Assembly (NCBI RefSeq): GCF_019424165.1
Contig: NZ_JAHZAA010000001.1
Location: 227,978 to 291,977, forward strand
Origin: Desulfovibrio sp.
GTDB lineage: Bacteria; Desulfobacterota; Desulfovibrionia; Desulfovibrionales; Desulfovibrionaceae
DNA length: 64,000 bases
Direction of reading: 5' to 3'
Below the pieces are notes generated by a model that had not been told where the DNA came from, did no database searches, and saw nothing but the letters and a program-made list of their open reading frames with translations. Below are positions 16,971 through 26,634 of this stretch, piece by piece. Position numbers and translations under genes: made by a program. Every line of letters begins with the position of its first letter. The stretch's first letter is position 1.

Positions 16971-17975
16971 ATGCCCGTCAAACTGGGATTGAACGGCTTT
17001 GGCCGTATCGGCCGCTACCTGCTGCGGCTGCTGGCCGATGACCAGGATCTGCAAATCGTCGCCATCAACGCGCGCGCCGATAATGCCGCCCTGGCCTATC
17101 TTTTCAAGTACGATTCCACGTACGGCAACTTTGCGGGCACGGTGGACCATGATGAAAACGGCATTATCGTCAATGGCCGTCACATCGCCGTTACCCGCTG
17201 CAAGCCCGGCGAATGGGAATGGAAACGCCTTGGCGTGACCATCGCCGTGGAAACCACGGGAACCATCAAGGACGGCGCTGGGTTGGCCATGCACCTGGCC
17301 TGTGGCGCGGAAAAGGTCGTTATTTCGGCTCCGGCCAAGGACGTGGACGCCATGATCGTTATGGGCGTCAATGATCACGTCTATGACTGCACCAGGCACA
17401 AGGTCATTTCCGCCGCTTCCTGCACCACCAACTGCCTGGCCCCCGTGGCCAAGGTGCTGCACGAAAAGTTCGGCATCCGTCATGGCCTCATGACCACCAT
17501 TCACAGCTACACCATGAGCCAGCGTATTCTGGACGGCTCGCACAAGGACTGGCGGCGGGGCCGCGCGGCCGCCGTGTCAATGGTTCCTTCCAGCACGGGT
17601 GCGGCCAAGGCCGTGGGCGTGGTGATGCCCGAGCTTGAAGGCAAGCTCAACGGCATGTCCGTGCGCGTGCCTACCTTTGCCTGCTCTCTGGTGGATCTGA
17701 CCTGCGAGGTGGAGCGTTCCTGTGACGCCGCTGCCGTCAACGCGGCGCTCAAGGCTGCCAGCGAAGACGTCATGGGGCCGAATATGGGCTTTTCTGAAGA
17801 ACCGCTGGTCTCCATCGACTACAGGGGCAGCACCCACGGCGGCGTGGTGGACGGGCTCTCCACCCAGGTGCTGGATGGCAGCATGGTCAAGGTGCTGATC
17901 TGGTACGATAACGAAGCGGGCTTTACCAACCAGCTTCTGCGTCTGTTGCGCATGGTGGGCAGCCGCTGCCGCTAG
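16971..17975 (+). CDS. gap: Glyceraldehyde-3-phosphate dehydrogenase 1, predicted NADP-tolerant
   Basis: A 334-residue phosphorylating GAPDH. Rossmann motif GLNGFGRIGR is at residues 6-15 and the catalytic cysteine is in SCTTNC near 150. Two cofactor-selecting positions differ from the NAD type: AINA at 31-34 replaces the usual AIND (the Asp that binds the NAD ribose), and ILDGSHKD carries Ser where NAD enzymes have Pro. Both changes occur in NADP-using or GapB-like enzymes. The catalytic-region motif HSYTMSQ also departs from HSYTNDQ. It follows fba, ends at a strong terminator, and is one of two GAPDHs in this window. Confidence 0.93.
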   Translation: MPVKLGLNGFGRIGRYLLRLLADDQDLQIVAINARADNAALAYLFKYDSTYGNFAGTVDHDENGIIVNGRHIAVTRCKPGEWEWKRLGVTIAVETTGTIKDGAGLAMHLACGAEKVVISAPAKDVDAMIVMGVNDHVYDCTRHKVISAASCTTNCLAPVAKVLHEKFGIRHGLMTTIHSYTMSQRILDGSHKDWRRGRAAAVSMVPSSTGAAKAVGVVMPELEGKLNGMSVRVPTFACSLVDLTCEVERSCDAAAVNAALKAASEDVMGPNMGFSEEPLVSIDYRGSTHGGVVDGLSTQVLDGSMVKVLIWYDNEAGFTNQLLRLLRMVGSRCR

Positions 17976-17998
17976 ACCGGTATAAAAAGCGTCTTCGA

Positions 17999-18035
17999 GG
18001 CGGTGCGGGCATACAAGTCCGCGCCGCCTTTTTTG
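17999..18035 (+). terminator. Terminator of the fba-gap unit
   Basis: AGGCGG-T-GCGG pairs with CCGC-G-CCGCCT around a 10-nt loop, followed by T5-T6, 24 bp after the gap stop codon. Confidence 0.88.
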
Positions 18036-18234
18036 TGACCTGGCTGTTGTGTTCCGACAGGTTGTTCACCTTCCCCAGACCGGTAAAGCTGGAGTGACCA
18101 GACAACAGCAGACCGGGCGAGGGAAGGGTGAATAGCACAAGAATGCCAAACGGTTCGTAGTCGAGAAGAAATGGTGCGGCGGGGTTTCGGATCTGCCGGA
18201 AAGGCTGAAAACGCTTCCACCGGGCGGTGCGGGG

Positions 18235-19185
18235 TCAGGCCAGTGTATCGGCCAGGGCCTGCTCAAGGCTGCCGTAGCGAAAGGCATAACCCGCGTCGAC
18301 CAGACGGGACGGAAAGGGGTTTTGCCCGCAAAGTATCAGCTCTTCGGCCATTTCACCCAGGGCAAGGCGCACAAGCGGCGCGGGAACAGGCAGCCAGACG
18401 GGCCGCGCGCAGACGCTGCCCAGGGTATGGGCGAAACGGCGCATACTCACTGTTTCAGGGGCGCTGGCATTGAAAATGCCGCGCAGCGTGTTCTGTTCAA
18501 GTAAAAACAGGACAATGCCCGTCACGTCTTCCATATGGACCCAGCTTACGGGTTGACGCCCCGACCCCACAGGGCCGCCCATAAAATATCTGAACGGCGG
18601 CAGCATCCGCTCCAGAAAGCCCCCGGCCGCCCCGGAAGATTTTTTGCCCAGCACGGGCGAAAAACGGAGAATACAGCGGCGGACTCCCAGGTGCTCCACC
18701 AGCGCGGTGCTTTCTTCCCACTGCACACAGGTTTGAGCCAGAAAACCCTGGCCGGCGGGGCTGCTTTCAGTGCATGGCGGGGCCGTGACCGCATCGGGCC
18801 ACAAACCGTAGTAGCCACAGGCCGAGGCTTGTAAAAGGCATTGCGGCAGCCGCCGGCTTTTGTGCCGCAATTCATTCAGGGCAGTGACAAGCGCATGCCC
18901 GGCATCCAGCCTGCTCTGGACGATGGCCTGCTTGCGGGCATGAGTCCAGCGGGCCGCACCGATATTTTCACCCTGAAGGTTGATGACCGCATCCGCATGC
19001 TCCAGCAGCGGCCGCAGCCCGTCGGGATTTTTGCCGTCCCACGGCGCATATGCAAGCCCATCGGCGGCGGGTCTTCCGCTTCCGCCTCTTCTGGCTGCGG
19101 CGCAGACGGTATGCCCGGCAGCCAGAAGACTGGCCGTGATATGCGACCCTATAAAGCCTGTAGCGCCAAGAACAAGAACATGCAT
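18235..19185 (-). CDS. TIGR01777-type NAD-dependent epimerase (YfcH-like)
   Basis: A 316-residue extended short-chain dehydrogenase family protein. The N-terminal Rossmann motif is GATGFIGSH at residues 7-15. NLQGENIGAARWT near residue 70, SACGYYG near 120 and the C-terminal DUF1731 segment (GEMAEELILCGQ...RLVDAGYAFRY) define the YfcH family, whose substrate is unknown. The usual catalytic Tyr is in the CGYYG segment. The start is ATG 19185 after GGGAGAAA. It lies 226 bp downstream of a chemoreceptor gene on the same strand. Confidence 0.88.
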   Translation of the reverse strand: MHVLVLGATGFIGSHITASLLAAGHTVCAAARRGGSGRPAADGLAYAPWDGKNPDGLRPLLEHADAVINLQGENIGAARWTHARKQAIVQSRLDAGHALVTALNELRHKSRRLPQCLLQASACGYYGLWPDAVTAPPCTESSPAGQGFLAQTCVQWEESTALVEHLGVRRCILRFSPVLGKKSSGAAGGFLERMLPPFRYFMGGPVGSGRQPVSWVHMEDVTGIVLFLLEQNTLRGIFNASAPETVSMRRFAHTLGSVCARPVWLPVPAPLVRLALGEMAEELILCGQNPFPSRLVDAGYAFRYGSLEQALADTLA

Positions 19186-19411
19186 GGCTTTCTCCCGTAA
19201 CTGCGCAGAGGGCGGCGCGTGAACGGCTGAAGGCGTTGTGGCTTTGCCGTGGCCTGGTCCGGCCGGTGGGCAGGCCGGTACGCGGATTTGGTGCCTGGTA
19301 TGCAGGCCCGGCGCCGGCGGCCTTGCCTGTGTTATCTGCCGGAACGGCTGCTCACCGGGGGCTGATGCGGTGCTGCGGGCAGAAGCCTCCGCCCGCAGCA
19401 CCGGGTTAAGG

Positions 19412-21838
19412 TCAGGACAGTTTCATGGCTTTGAGCAGGGCGTCCAGCGTCTGCGAGAGCTGCTTCAGGTCGGAAACGGCCGTATTGGCGTCGCGCATGC
19501 CCTGGGCCGTCTTGATGCCGATTTCATTGATTTCGGTGACTGACCGGTTGATCTCGTCGCTGGTGGCGGATTGTTCTTCGCTGGCCGTCGCGATGGCGCG
19601 CACCTGGTCGGCGGTGGTGTCCACCATGCTGACGATTTCTTCCAGTGCCGTGCCGGACAGGGTGACAAAGGTCGTGGCCTCTTCAATGGACCTTGTGGAA
19701 GCGTCCACAGAGTTGACGCTCTGTCCGGCGCTGCTCTGGATGGCTGCAATGGCCCTGGCGACCTCGGTGGTGGAGGACATGGTTTTTTCAGCCAGCTTGC
19801 GCACCTCGTCAGCCACCACGGCAAAGCCGCGTCCCGCATCGCCAGCCCGGGCGGCCTCAATGGCGGCGTTGAGGGCCAGCAGGTTGGTCTGGTCTGCGAT
19901 GTCGGATATGACGCTCATGATCTGGCTGATGTCGGCCGCGTTTCTGTTCAGGGTGTTCATGTCGTTTTTAAGCTGTAAAGACTGGCTTTGCACCGTCTGG
20001 ATGCAATTGACGGACTTTCTTACGATTTCCGCGCCTTCCTGCGCTTTTTCCCGTGTACCCATGGCCATGTTGGCCGCCTGTTCGGCATTGCGCGCCACCT
20101 CAAGCACGGTGGAATTCATTTCTTCCATAGCGCTGGCGGTTTCGCCCACGCGCATGGCCTGCCGCTCCGCGCCCTGATCCGACAAGGCTATGATGTGCGC
20201 CAGCTCGTGGGAAGCTGCGGACAGCTTCGTACCCACTTCTTCCACCTCGCGGGCTACCTCCATCACCTGGCGCTGGGCCTGGAGCATCTGGGTCTGGTCG
20301 GTCATGAGCGCCAGCACGGCGTCGGAGCCGTAGGGCAGGGCCGTATAGAACATGTCAATGGTCGCGCCGTCGGAAGGGTGCGACACGGTGCTTGTGGTTT
20401 CCTTGCGGCCGCTGGCAAAGCACTGGTCCGCAGCGCAGCCCCCGGCGCAGGCGTCGGCCCTGAAATGGCCGGAGCAGGCCGTTCCGGTCATGCTTTCGGG
20501 GTTTTTGCCGCCAAACATTGCGGCTTCATTCAGGAACCGTATCTTTCTCTGCGCATCACGGATCATGATGGGAGAAGGTATCTTGTCGATAACTGCCAGC
20601 ATGCTGCCCGCAAGGCCATTGATGGATTCGACGATTTTTTTAAAGTCGCCCCGGAATTCCGATTCGTTGATATTGCTGCGCAGGTAACCGGCGGCAACGC
20701 TGCCGACGGTCGCCGTTACCTGGGTGCGCATATTTTTGCAGGTATCCGTTATTCTGGAAAGGCCGGTGTGCAGTTGCAAAAGCTCGGCGGAAAATCTTTT
20801 TGCCGGGGGCAGGCAATCAAGGTCGCCGTTGGATATGGACGTGGTGCACTGCACCATCTGATGCAGAGGTTTGCGTATGCTCTGCACAATCCACAGGGCC
20901 AGCAGAAGCAGAACCGCGGTAATGGCCGCCCCGGCCAGCAGTACCTGCTTGAGGGCCGCGTTCATGTCCGCATTGACTTCACTTTCATTCATAAGGGCGA
21001 TCATGCGCCAGCCCTGAAAACCCTTGTAAACGACAATACGTTTTTCAACACCGTCCAGCGCAAGCGTGCCTGTTCCCCCGGCGGCAAGCAGGTCCTGCAG
21101 GGCGGGTACGCCGCATTCGCTGATGTTGCGGTTGACCCAGGCCTTGTACTGGGGAGCGGCCAGAACCATGCCACTGTCTTCAAGCAGTATGACGGAGCCT
21201 GTCTGGCCGATTTTTATGCCCTCCACCATCGAAACAAGGGAGGAAAGGGTGATGTCGATATCAATGACGCCCAAGGGCCTGCCGTTCGCGTCGGAAATCT
21301 TTGCTGTAACAGCGCAGGCAGCCACCCCGTGCGCCGTGGTATAGGCAGAGCTTATGTTGGTGGCGCGGGAGCTTTCCATCTGCTGGCGGTACCATTTTTT
21401 TGTTCGCGGATCATGCCCCGCGGGCCAGGACGACAGGGGATATTCAAGAAAACCGCCGTCTTCAGCACCAAAGGTAACACTGCTGTAGTTGGCGTGGCTG
21501 TCTTTGACGAGCTGGAATATTTCGTCCGCCGTCCGGGCCTGCGGCGCCATGTCTGCTCTGGCAACCTGCTGCGGTTCACTGTTGTCTGTAAAAAGAGGAA
21601 GGTGCCCAAAAGGCTCGCGTATGGCTGGGGTGGATGCCAGCATGGCCGCGCTTTCCTGGGCCTGTTTGAAAAAAAGGGTGATATAGTCATTGGTGCTTGA
21701 GAGCGCGTGTTCCATATAGGCGTACGTACTACGCTCGTTCATTGTGTTCATTTTTCCGGTGACAATCAGCAGGGTACTGCCGATGCCCAGAATAATGGCG
21801 GCAAAAAAGGTCAGCAAAAATTTTGCGCGAATAGTCAT
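19412..21838 (-). CDS. Methyl-accepting chemotaxis protein with dCache and cysteine-containing PAS domain
   Basis: 808 residues. TM1 is at about 7-27; a large periplasmic double-Cache-type domain covers about 35-290 (KWYRQQM, VIDIDITLSSL, GSVILLEDSG); TM2 is at about 298-322; HAMP follows. Near residues 410-520 a cytoplasmic PAS segment contains a cysteine cluster (CSGHF, DACAGGCAADQC), which may bind metal or sense redox state. The signalling hairpin is at about 643-683. The start is ATG 21838 near AGGACGTT. Its signalling core is nearly identical to those of the other two receptors in this window. Confidence 0.92.
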   Translation of the reverse strand: MTIRAKFLLTFFAAIILGIGSTLLIVTGKMNTMNERSTYAYMEHALSSTNDYITLFFKQAQESAAMLASTPAIREPFGHLPLFTDNSEPQQVARADMAPQARTADEIFQLVKDSHANYSSVTFGAEDGGFLEYPLSSWPAGHDPRTKKWYRQQMESSRATNISSAYTTAHGVAACAVTAKISDANGRPLGVIDIDITLSSLVSMVEGIKIGQTGSVILLEDSGMVLAAPQYKAWVNRNISECGVPALQDLLAAGGTGTLALDGVEKRIVVYKGFQGWRMIALMNESEVNADMNAALKQVLLAGAAITAVLLLLALWIVQSIRKPLHQMVQCTTSISNGDLDCLPPAKRFSAELLQLHTGLSRITDTCKNMRTQVTATVGSVAAGYLRSNINESEFRGDFKKIVESINGLAGSMLAVIDKIPSPIMIRDAQRKIRFLNEAAMFGGKNPESMTGTACSGHFRADACAGGCAADQCFASGRKETTSTVSHPSDGATIDMFYTALPYGSDAVLALMTDQTQMLQAQRQVMEVAREVEEVGTKLSAASHELAHIIALSDQGAERQAMRVGETASAMEEMNSTVLEVARNAEQAANMAMGTREKAQEGAEIVRKSVNCIQTVQSQSLQLKNDMNTLNRNAADISQIMSVISDIADQTNLLALNAAIEAARAGDAGRGFAVVADEVRKLAEKTMSSTTEVARAIAAIQSSAGQSVNSVDASTRSIEEATTFVTLSGTALEEIVSMVDTTADQVRAIATASEEQSATSDEINRSVTEINEIGIKTAQGMRDANTAVSDLKQLSQTLDALLKAMKLS

Positions 21839-22475
21839 ATGGCAACGTCCTGTCGTTGTGCGTGGCCCCGGGGCGTTCGCAAGAAGCCGCCAGGGCTGTG
21901 CAGCGTTTTCCATACCGAAAGAGCCTGACAGCAGAGGCCAGGCTGACTGGAAAGCCGTTGAACGCCAAACTGGACCGGGCAGGGTGTATGCGCGTTACTT
22001 ACAAGCAAGAATCGGGATGCCGAATGGGAACTTTATATCGATGTGCACGAAAATATACCGCACCTCAAGGGTTTGTGCATGCCCTGAAGCAGAAGCGCAG
22101 GATTCGGACATCTTGTGTATGCAATAAAATATATTTAATGGGCTGAATTTGTTTGCCAATAGAAAAGCAGAAGAAAAGCCGGGCCGTGACCGGCGGCGGT
22201 GCAGGTATTGTGCGGCGCGATGCGTTTTTATTGCGGCGTTCCGTTGTGCCGGCCAGCTACTCTGGCCCACTACTCTGGCAGGTATTCCGGTCCAGCCGGA
22301 CACCCGCGCGGAAAAGAAAAAACATGATATGGCAGCAGAGTGCAAACATCCCCGCGCCGGGCCGTTCGTGCATGTAAGCAGGAACAGGCCGGCGCGGGGA
22401 TATGGTAAGGTCATGCGGCAGCGGGGGCTGCGGGTACGGCAGAAGGCCGTTCCCGGCTTGCGCCTGCATTGGGGG
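21839..22475. other. 637-bp gap between chemoreceptor and oxidoreductase genes
   Basis: No supported ORF. The part 21990-22150 is AT-richer and probably holds the chemoreceptor promoter (minus strand). A long GC hairpin at 22348-22401 lies on the side of the oxidoreductase operon end. Confidence 0.4.
22348..22401 (-). terminator. Long hairpin after the 2-oxoacid oxidoreductase operon
   Basis: A perfect 13-bp stem (22348-22360 with 22389-22401) enclosing a 28-nt loop with an inner GTTC/GAAC pairing. It is 75 bp past the last gene of the operon on the minus strand. There is no clear T tail, so it may be a 3'-end stabiliser rather than an intrinsic terminator. Confidence 0.5.
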
Positions 22476-23015
22476 TCAGGCGAAGTTGTAGCCCGCCTCC
22501 AGCGCTTTTTCGTTGATGGGAATAAGTTTGGCATAGTGGGGGCTGATCACGCGGCGCAGGGCGTCCTGCACCACGGCAGGCGGCAGCGCGCCCGTAGCCT
22601 TGAGCCATGCGCCCAGCGCCACCATATTGACCAGCTTGATGTTGCCCAGTTCGTGGGCCATGTCATTGGCCGGAATGTAGACCGTGCGCAGCGCGGTATC
22701 CACAAGGTCCTTGTTGACCAGGGATGCGTTGACCACCTGCACGCCGTCCTTGTGCAGGCGCGGCTGGAACTTTGCCAGCGAAGGCTCGTTGAGAATAATG
22801 GTGGACATCGGCTCGCGCACCAGCGGTGAGCCGATGGCGTGCGTATCCAGCACTACCGTGCAGTTGGCCGTGCCGCCGCGCATTTCCGCCCCGTATACGG
22901 GGATAAAGCTTACCTCAAGCCCGTGCTCCATACCGGCCTGGGCCAGCAGGTTGCCGATGAGCATGACTCCCTGACCGCCGAAACCGGCGATAATAACGTC
23001 CTGATACTTACTCAC
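22476..23015 (-). CDS. 2-oxoacid:ferredoxin oxidoreductase, gamma subunit
   Basis: 179 residues. The gamma-domain motif GFGGQGVM is at residues 11-18, followed by YGAEMRGGTANC, the usual signature of this subunit. The start is GTG 23015 with AGGAGG 7 nt upstream; it overlaps the end of the beta-subunit gene by 8 nt. It is the last gene of the four-gene operon (ferredoxin, alpha, beta, gamma). The subunit helps bind CoA in the enzyme that converts 2-oxoacids to acyl-CoA. Confidence 0.9.
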   Translation of the reverse strand: MSKYQDVIIAGFGGQGVMLIGNLLAQAGMEHGLEVSFIPVYGAEMRGGTANCTVVLDTHAIGSPLVREPMSTIILNEPSLAKFQPRLHKDGVQVVNASLVNKDLVDTALRTVYIPANDMAHELGNIKLVNMVALGAWLKATGALPPAVVQDALRRVISPHYAKLIPINEKALEAGYNFA

Positions 23016-23859
23016 GGCCGTCCTCCTGGCTGTCCTGACGCACGTCTTCCGCCGTTGCGGCGGCAATGGACACATCCTTGTACACGCCCAGGGGAAAGAC
23101 GGGAATCATTGCCTCGGCAATGCGCTTGTTGGCGGCGATGGGGTCCAGATGCCAGTTGGTGGGGCAGCCGGAGAGCAGCTCCACAAAGCCGAAGCCAAGT
23201 CCCTGCAACTGCACGTCGAAGGCCTTGCGCACGGCTTTTTTGGCGGCGCGCACGTGCTTGACGGAATCAAGGGCGCAACGGGCGGCATAAGCCACGCCGT
23301 CCAGTTGGGCCATTATTTCCGCCATGCGTATGGGGCCGCCTTCGTTGCCGATGTTTCGTCCCTGGCGGCTGGTGGTGGTTTTTTGTCCCACAAGCGTGGT
23401 GGGGGCCATTTGCCCGCCAGTCATGCCATATACGGTGTTATTGATGAAGATGGTGGTGATTTTTTCACCCCGGTTGGCGGCGTGCAGGGATTCGGCCATG
23501 CCGATGGCCGCCATGTCGCCATCACCCTGGTAGGTAAAGACCACAGATTCGGGCCGCGCGCGGCGCACGCCTGTGGCCACGGCGCAGGCGCGGCCGTGGG
23601 GGGCTTCAAGGCCGTCCACGTTGAAATAATCGTAGGTAAAGGTGGCGCAGCCCACCGCAGCCACCAGGATGGTGCGGTCCGCCACGCCAAGCTCGTGCAG
23701 CACTTCGCTCACCAGCCTGTGGGCAATGCCGTGATGGCAGCCGGGGCAATAGTGGGTGTGGCGCTCGTTGAGCACGGGATTTACATCAAAAACCAGCCGT
23801 TCGCCTTCCCGGGGAGTTGTGCAGTCCGGCCGCAGGGCTTCTGTTTGCTGTGCTGACAT
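23008..23859 (-). CDS. 2-oxoacid:ferredoxin oxidoreductase, beta (TPP) subunit
   Basis: 283 residues. The thiamine diphosphate motif is visible as GDGDMAAIG near residue 113 with NNTVYGMTGGQ about 28 residues later. The N-terminal HYCPGCHHGIAHRL block matches VOR-type beta subunits. Start ATG 23859 lies 2 bp beyond the alpha stop, so the genes are tightly coupled. Confidence 0.9.
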   Translation of the reverse strand: MSAQQTEALRPDCTTPREGERLVFDVNPVLNERHTHYCPGCHHGIAHRLVSEVLHELGVADRTILVAAVGCATFTYDYFNVDGLEAPHGRACAVATGVRRARPESVVFTYQGDGDMAAIGMAESLHAANRGEKITTIFINNTVYGMTGGQMAPTTLVGQKTTTSRQGRNIGNEGGPIRMAEIMAQLDGVAYAARCALDSVKHVRAAKKAVRKAFDVQLQGLGFGFVELLSGCPTNWHLDPIAANKRIAEAMIPVFPLGVYKDVSIAAATAEDVRQDSQEDGRE

Positions 23860-23861
23860 GG

Positions 23862-24971
23862 CTATTTCTCCTTGAGGGCCTGCAACATGGGTTCACGCAG
23901 GGCGTCCGCCCCGATGAACAGGCCGGGCATGATGCCGTGCCAGAGCACGGAGGACGCGCTTACACCGGGCTGGGCAAAAAGCGCCAGCCGCACGTCTTCC
24001 ACCATCTGGCCCGTGTTCTGCTCCATAACGAGAAAACGTCTGCCCGGCGCGAGCGCCCGCAGGGCTTCTTCCGGAAAGGGAAAAAGCGTGATGGGGCGGA
24101 ACAGGCCGATCTTGTGGCCTTCGGCGCGCAGTCGGCGTATGGCGCTGCGGGCGATGCGGCCGATGGAGCCGAAAGCCACCACCACAAGCTCGGCATCATC
24201 CACATCCACGCATTCCCATGCGCATTCAGCCTTCATGTCATCATATTTTTTCATGAGCAGGCGGTTGCGTTCGGCAAGTGCGCCCTCGGCAAGATAAACA
24301 GACTTGAGCAGCCGGGGCTGTGCGCCGTTGCCCCGCTTGCCGTAGCCTTCAAGCCGCCAGTCTTTTGTCATGGCGGCAAGGGCTTCGGGTGAAACCGCAT
24401 CTGCCGGGGGAATACGCCGCACAGGTTCCTTTATCTGACCCACGATGGCGTCACCGAGCACCATGACCGGGTTGGCGTACCTGAAGGCCAGGGCAAAGGC
24501 GCGGAACATGAAGTCATAGCATTCCTGGGCTGTGGCCGGGGCCAGCACCAGGTTGCGGTGGTCGCCGTGGCCGCCGCCCTTGACGGCCTGAAAGTAGTCG
24601 CCCTGCGAAGGGCCGATGTCGCCAAGGCCCGGCCCGCCGCGCTGCATGTTGACCATGACTCCGGGTATATGGCTGCCCGCCATGTAGGAGATGCCCTCCT
24701 GCATGAGGGATATGCCGCAACTGGAGGAAGACGTGAGCGCCGGAATGCCACAGGCCGCGGCGCCCAGCAGCATGTTGACCGCGGCGACCTCGCTTTCCGC
24801 CTGCACAAACTGCCCGCCGTGTTCCGGCAGAAGCGAAGAAAGCACTTCGGGAATTTCGTTCTGTGGTGTGATGGGATAGCCGAAATAGCAGCGGCAGCCT
24901 GCATCAACAGCACCGAAGGCCACGGCCTCATTGCCCTTGATGAGTATGCGTTCCGAGGAATTCTGGCTCAT
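23862..24971 (-). CDS. vorB: 2-oxoacid:ferredoxin oxidoreductase, alpha subunit (VorB-like)
   Basis: 369 residues. The N-terminal pyrimidine-binding block GNEAVAFGAV...GYPITPQNEIPE, then TSSSSCGISLMQEGISYMAGS and GGGHGDHRNLVLAP, match 2-oxoisovalerate (VOR-type) alpha subunits better than KorA as I remember them. The operon would oxidise branched-chain 2-oxoacids with ferredoxin, or run in reverse for synthesis; 2-oxoglutarate remains possible. The start is ATG 24971 (overlapping the ferredoxin gene by 4 nt); a 29-codon upstream extension lies inside the ferredoxin gene and is unlikely. Confidence 0.85.
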   Translation of the reverse strand: MSQNSSERILIKGNEAVAFGAVDAGCRCYFGYPITPQNEIPEVLSSLLPEHGGQFVQAESEVAAVNMLLGAAACGIPALTSSSSCGISLMQEGISYMAGSHIPGVMVNMQRGGPGLGDIGPSQGDYFQAVKGGGHGDHRNLVLAPATAQECYDFMFRAFALAFRYANPVMVLGDAIVGQIKEPVRRIPPADAVSPEALAAMTKDWRLEGYGKRGNGAQPRLLKSVYLAEGALAERNRLLMKKYDDMKAECAWECVDVDDAELVVVAFGSIGRIARSAIRRLRAEGHKIGLFRPITLFPFPEEALRALAPGRRFLVMEQNTGQMVEDVRLALFAQPGVSASSVLWHGIMPGLFIGADALREPMLQALKEK

Positions 24972-25192
24972 GCCTCGCCCCCTTTCTTTCCGGCGCTTTT
25001 GAAAACACGGATGGCCACATCCGGGCACATGACTGCACAGGAAGCGCATCCCGTGCACTGCCCGTCCATCTCCATGACTTCATACCCCTGGCGGTTAAAC
25101 CGGCCCGATGGCCGCAGAATATGTACAGGACAGGCTTCCACACACAGGCGGCAGCCCTTGCAGCGTTCTTCCAGAAACACGATTCGTGACAT
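24968..25192 (-). CDS. 2-oxoacid:ferredoxin oxidoreductase, 2[4Fe-4S] ferredoxin subunit
   Basis: 74 residues with two complete clusters: CKGCRLCVEACP and CTGCASCAVMCP, both CxxCxxCxxxCP. It is the first gene of the operon and passes electrons from the TPP site to external ferredoxin. It ends with an ATGA overlap into the alpha subunit. The 212-bp gap upstream to queA on the same strand should hold the operon promoter. Confidence 0.93.
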   Translation of the reverse strand: MSRIVFLEERCKGCRLCVEACPVHILRPSGRFNRQGYEVMEMDGQCTGCASCAVMCPDVAIRVFKSAGKKGGEA

Positions 25193-25404
25193 GTGTACTC
25201 CTTGGGGGGCCTTGCCCGCCTGGGGGGAGGAAAACAGGCCCCTTGCGGGCAGCCTGTTCCGTGGGGCCTGCCTTCAAGGCCCCTTCCGTGCCCCGGCATG
25301 CCCAGCAGGACCATCCCGCAAGGGCGCACCGGCCACGAGCCGCCCGCAGGTTACGCATGCCCGGAAGCGGCGTGCGGAGTACGGACGGCGCGAGGCAAGG
25401 GGCG

Positions 25405-26502
25405 TCAGCGGATCAGCATGGCATCCCCGTATGAAAAGAATCTGTAGTTGTTGGCAATGGCCTCGGCATAGGCGCCGAGCACACGCTTGCGCCCGGCAAA
25501 GGCCGAGACCAGCATGAGCAGTGAGGATTCCGGCAGGTGAAAATTGGTCACAAGCCCGTCCGCCACGCGGAAGGGCCTGCCGGGATACAGGAAAATATCC
25601 GTCCAGCCGGTATAGGGCTGCACGCGGCCGCAAAGCTCCGCCACGCCTTCGAGGGTCCGCAGGCTGGTGGTTCCCACGGCAATGACCGGCCTTTTTTCTT
25701 CCCTGGCCCTGGCGATTGCCAGGGCCGTGGCTTCGGGTATTTCTATATATTCGCGGTGCATGCGGTGGCTGCGTATGTCGCTGCTGCGCACTGGGCTGAA
25801 CGTGCCGTAGCCTACGTACAATGTTACTTCCGCCCACTCAAAGCCTTTTGCCGCCAGCCGCTCGCGCAGGGACGGCGTAAAGTGCAGCCCGGCCGTGGGT
25901 GCGGCCACAGATCCGGTTTTGTCCTGGCGGGAATAGACGGTCTGGTAGCGGCTCAGGTCGTCTTCGGCATCGGGCCGCTTGATGTAGGGCGGCAGGGGAA
26001 TATGCCCCGTGGCCGCAAAGGCCGCTGTAAGGTCTCCCGTCCAGCTCAGGCGCACGCGCCGCTGCCCGAAGGGACCGGATTCCAGTACGGTTACGCCTAT
26101 ACCCGCGCCGAAGCCAAAACTTTCGCCTTCGCGGATGCTGCCGCCGGAGCGCACAAGACCCTCGGCCTCGGCATACAGGCCGCCGTTTTTATCGGCCTTG
26201 GCCCGCTCGATCACAAGAGGCAGGGGAGTGAGCAATAAAAATTCCACCTTGCCGCCTGTGGAGCGCGTGCCAAGAAGGCGCGCCTGTAATACCCGGGAGT
26301 TGTTGGCAATCAGCAACGCCCCCTCGGGCAGGCAGTCCGGCAGGTCACAAAAATTTTTATGGCGCAGGGTGAGTTCGCCGCTGCGCGGCATGATCAGAAG
26401 CCGCGAGCCGCCCCGTTCTTCAGACGGAAACTGGGCGACCTGCTCCTGCGGTAGGTCGAAACGATAGCTTTGCAGTAAGAAATCAGCTTCCTCGATATGC
26501 AT
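25405..26502 (-). CDS. queA: tRNA preQ1(34) S-adenosylmethionine ribosyltransferase-isomerase
   Basis: 365 residues, the usual QueA length. Family blocks are clear: SYRFDLPQEQVAQFP at the N-terminus, ANNSRVLQARL, GSVAAPTAGLHFT near residue 200 and TNFHLPESSLLMLVSAF near 325. It transfers the ribosyl part of SAM to preQ1 in tRNA to form epoxyqueuosine. It is divergent from the lipoprotein gene at 26635. Confidence 0.95.
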   Translation of the reverse strand: MHIEEADFLLQSYRFDLPQEQVAQFPSEERGGSRLLIMPRSGELTLRHKNFCDLPDCLPEGALLIANNSRVLQARLLGTRSTGGKVEFLLLTPLPLVIERAKADKNGGLYAEAEGLVRSGGSIREGESFGFGAGIGVTVLESGPFGQRRVRLSWTGDLTAAFAATGHIPLPPYIKRPDAEDDLSRYQTVYSRQDKTGSVAAPTAGLHFTPSLRERLAAKGFEWAEVTLYVGYGTFSPVRSSDIRSHRMHREYIEIPEATALAIARAREEKRPVIAVGTTSLRTLEGVAELCGRVQPYTGWTDIFLYPGRPFRVADGLVTNFHLPESSLLMLVSAFAGRKRVLGAYAEAIANNYRFFSYGDAMLIR

Positions 26503-26634
26503 GACGTACAGGTCCCGGTTATGATGTTCCCGCCCCTTGCATGTCTGCCGCTCTTGTCAGGGCAGGGCGTTGAGGCTAGGGTGACGTGATTGCTCCCCTT
26601 GGCATATGACGAGTGGGAGGGAAGGAGTATAGCC

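Noticed and set aside
15936..17543. 535-codon open frame on the minus strand opposite fba and gap
   Set aside because: It mirrors two clearly conserved plus-strand enzymes; such antisense frames are common in GC-rich DNA and this one has no recognisable domain.
19988..21700. 570-codon plus-strand frame opposite the dCache chemoreceptor
   Set aside because: Shadow of the chemoreceptor; no family features.
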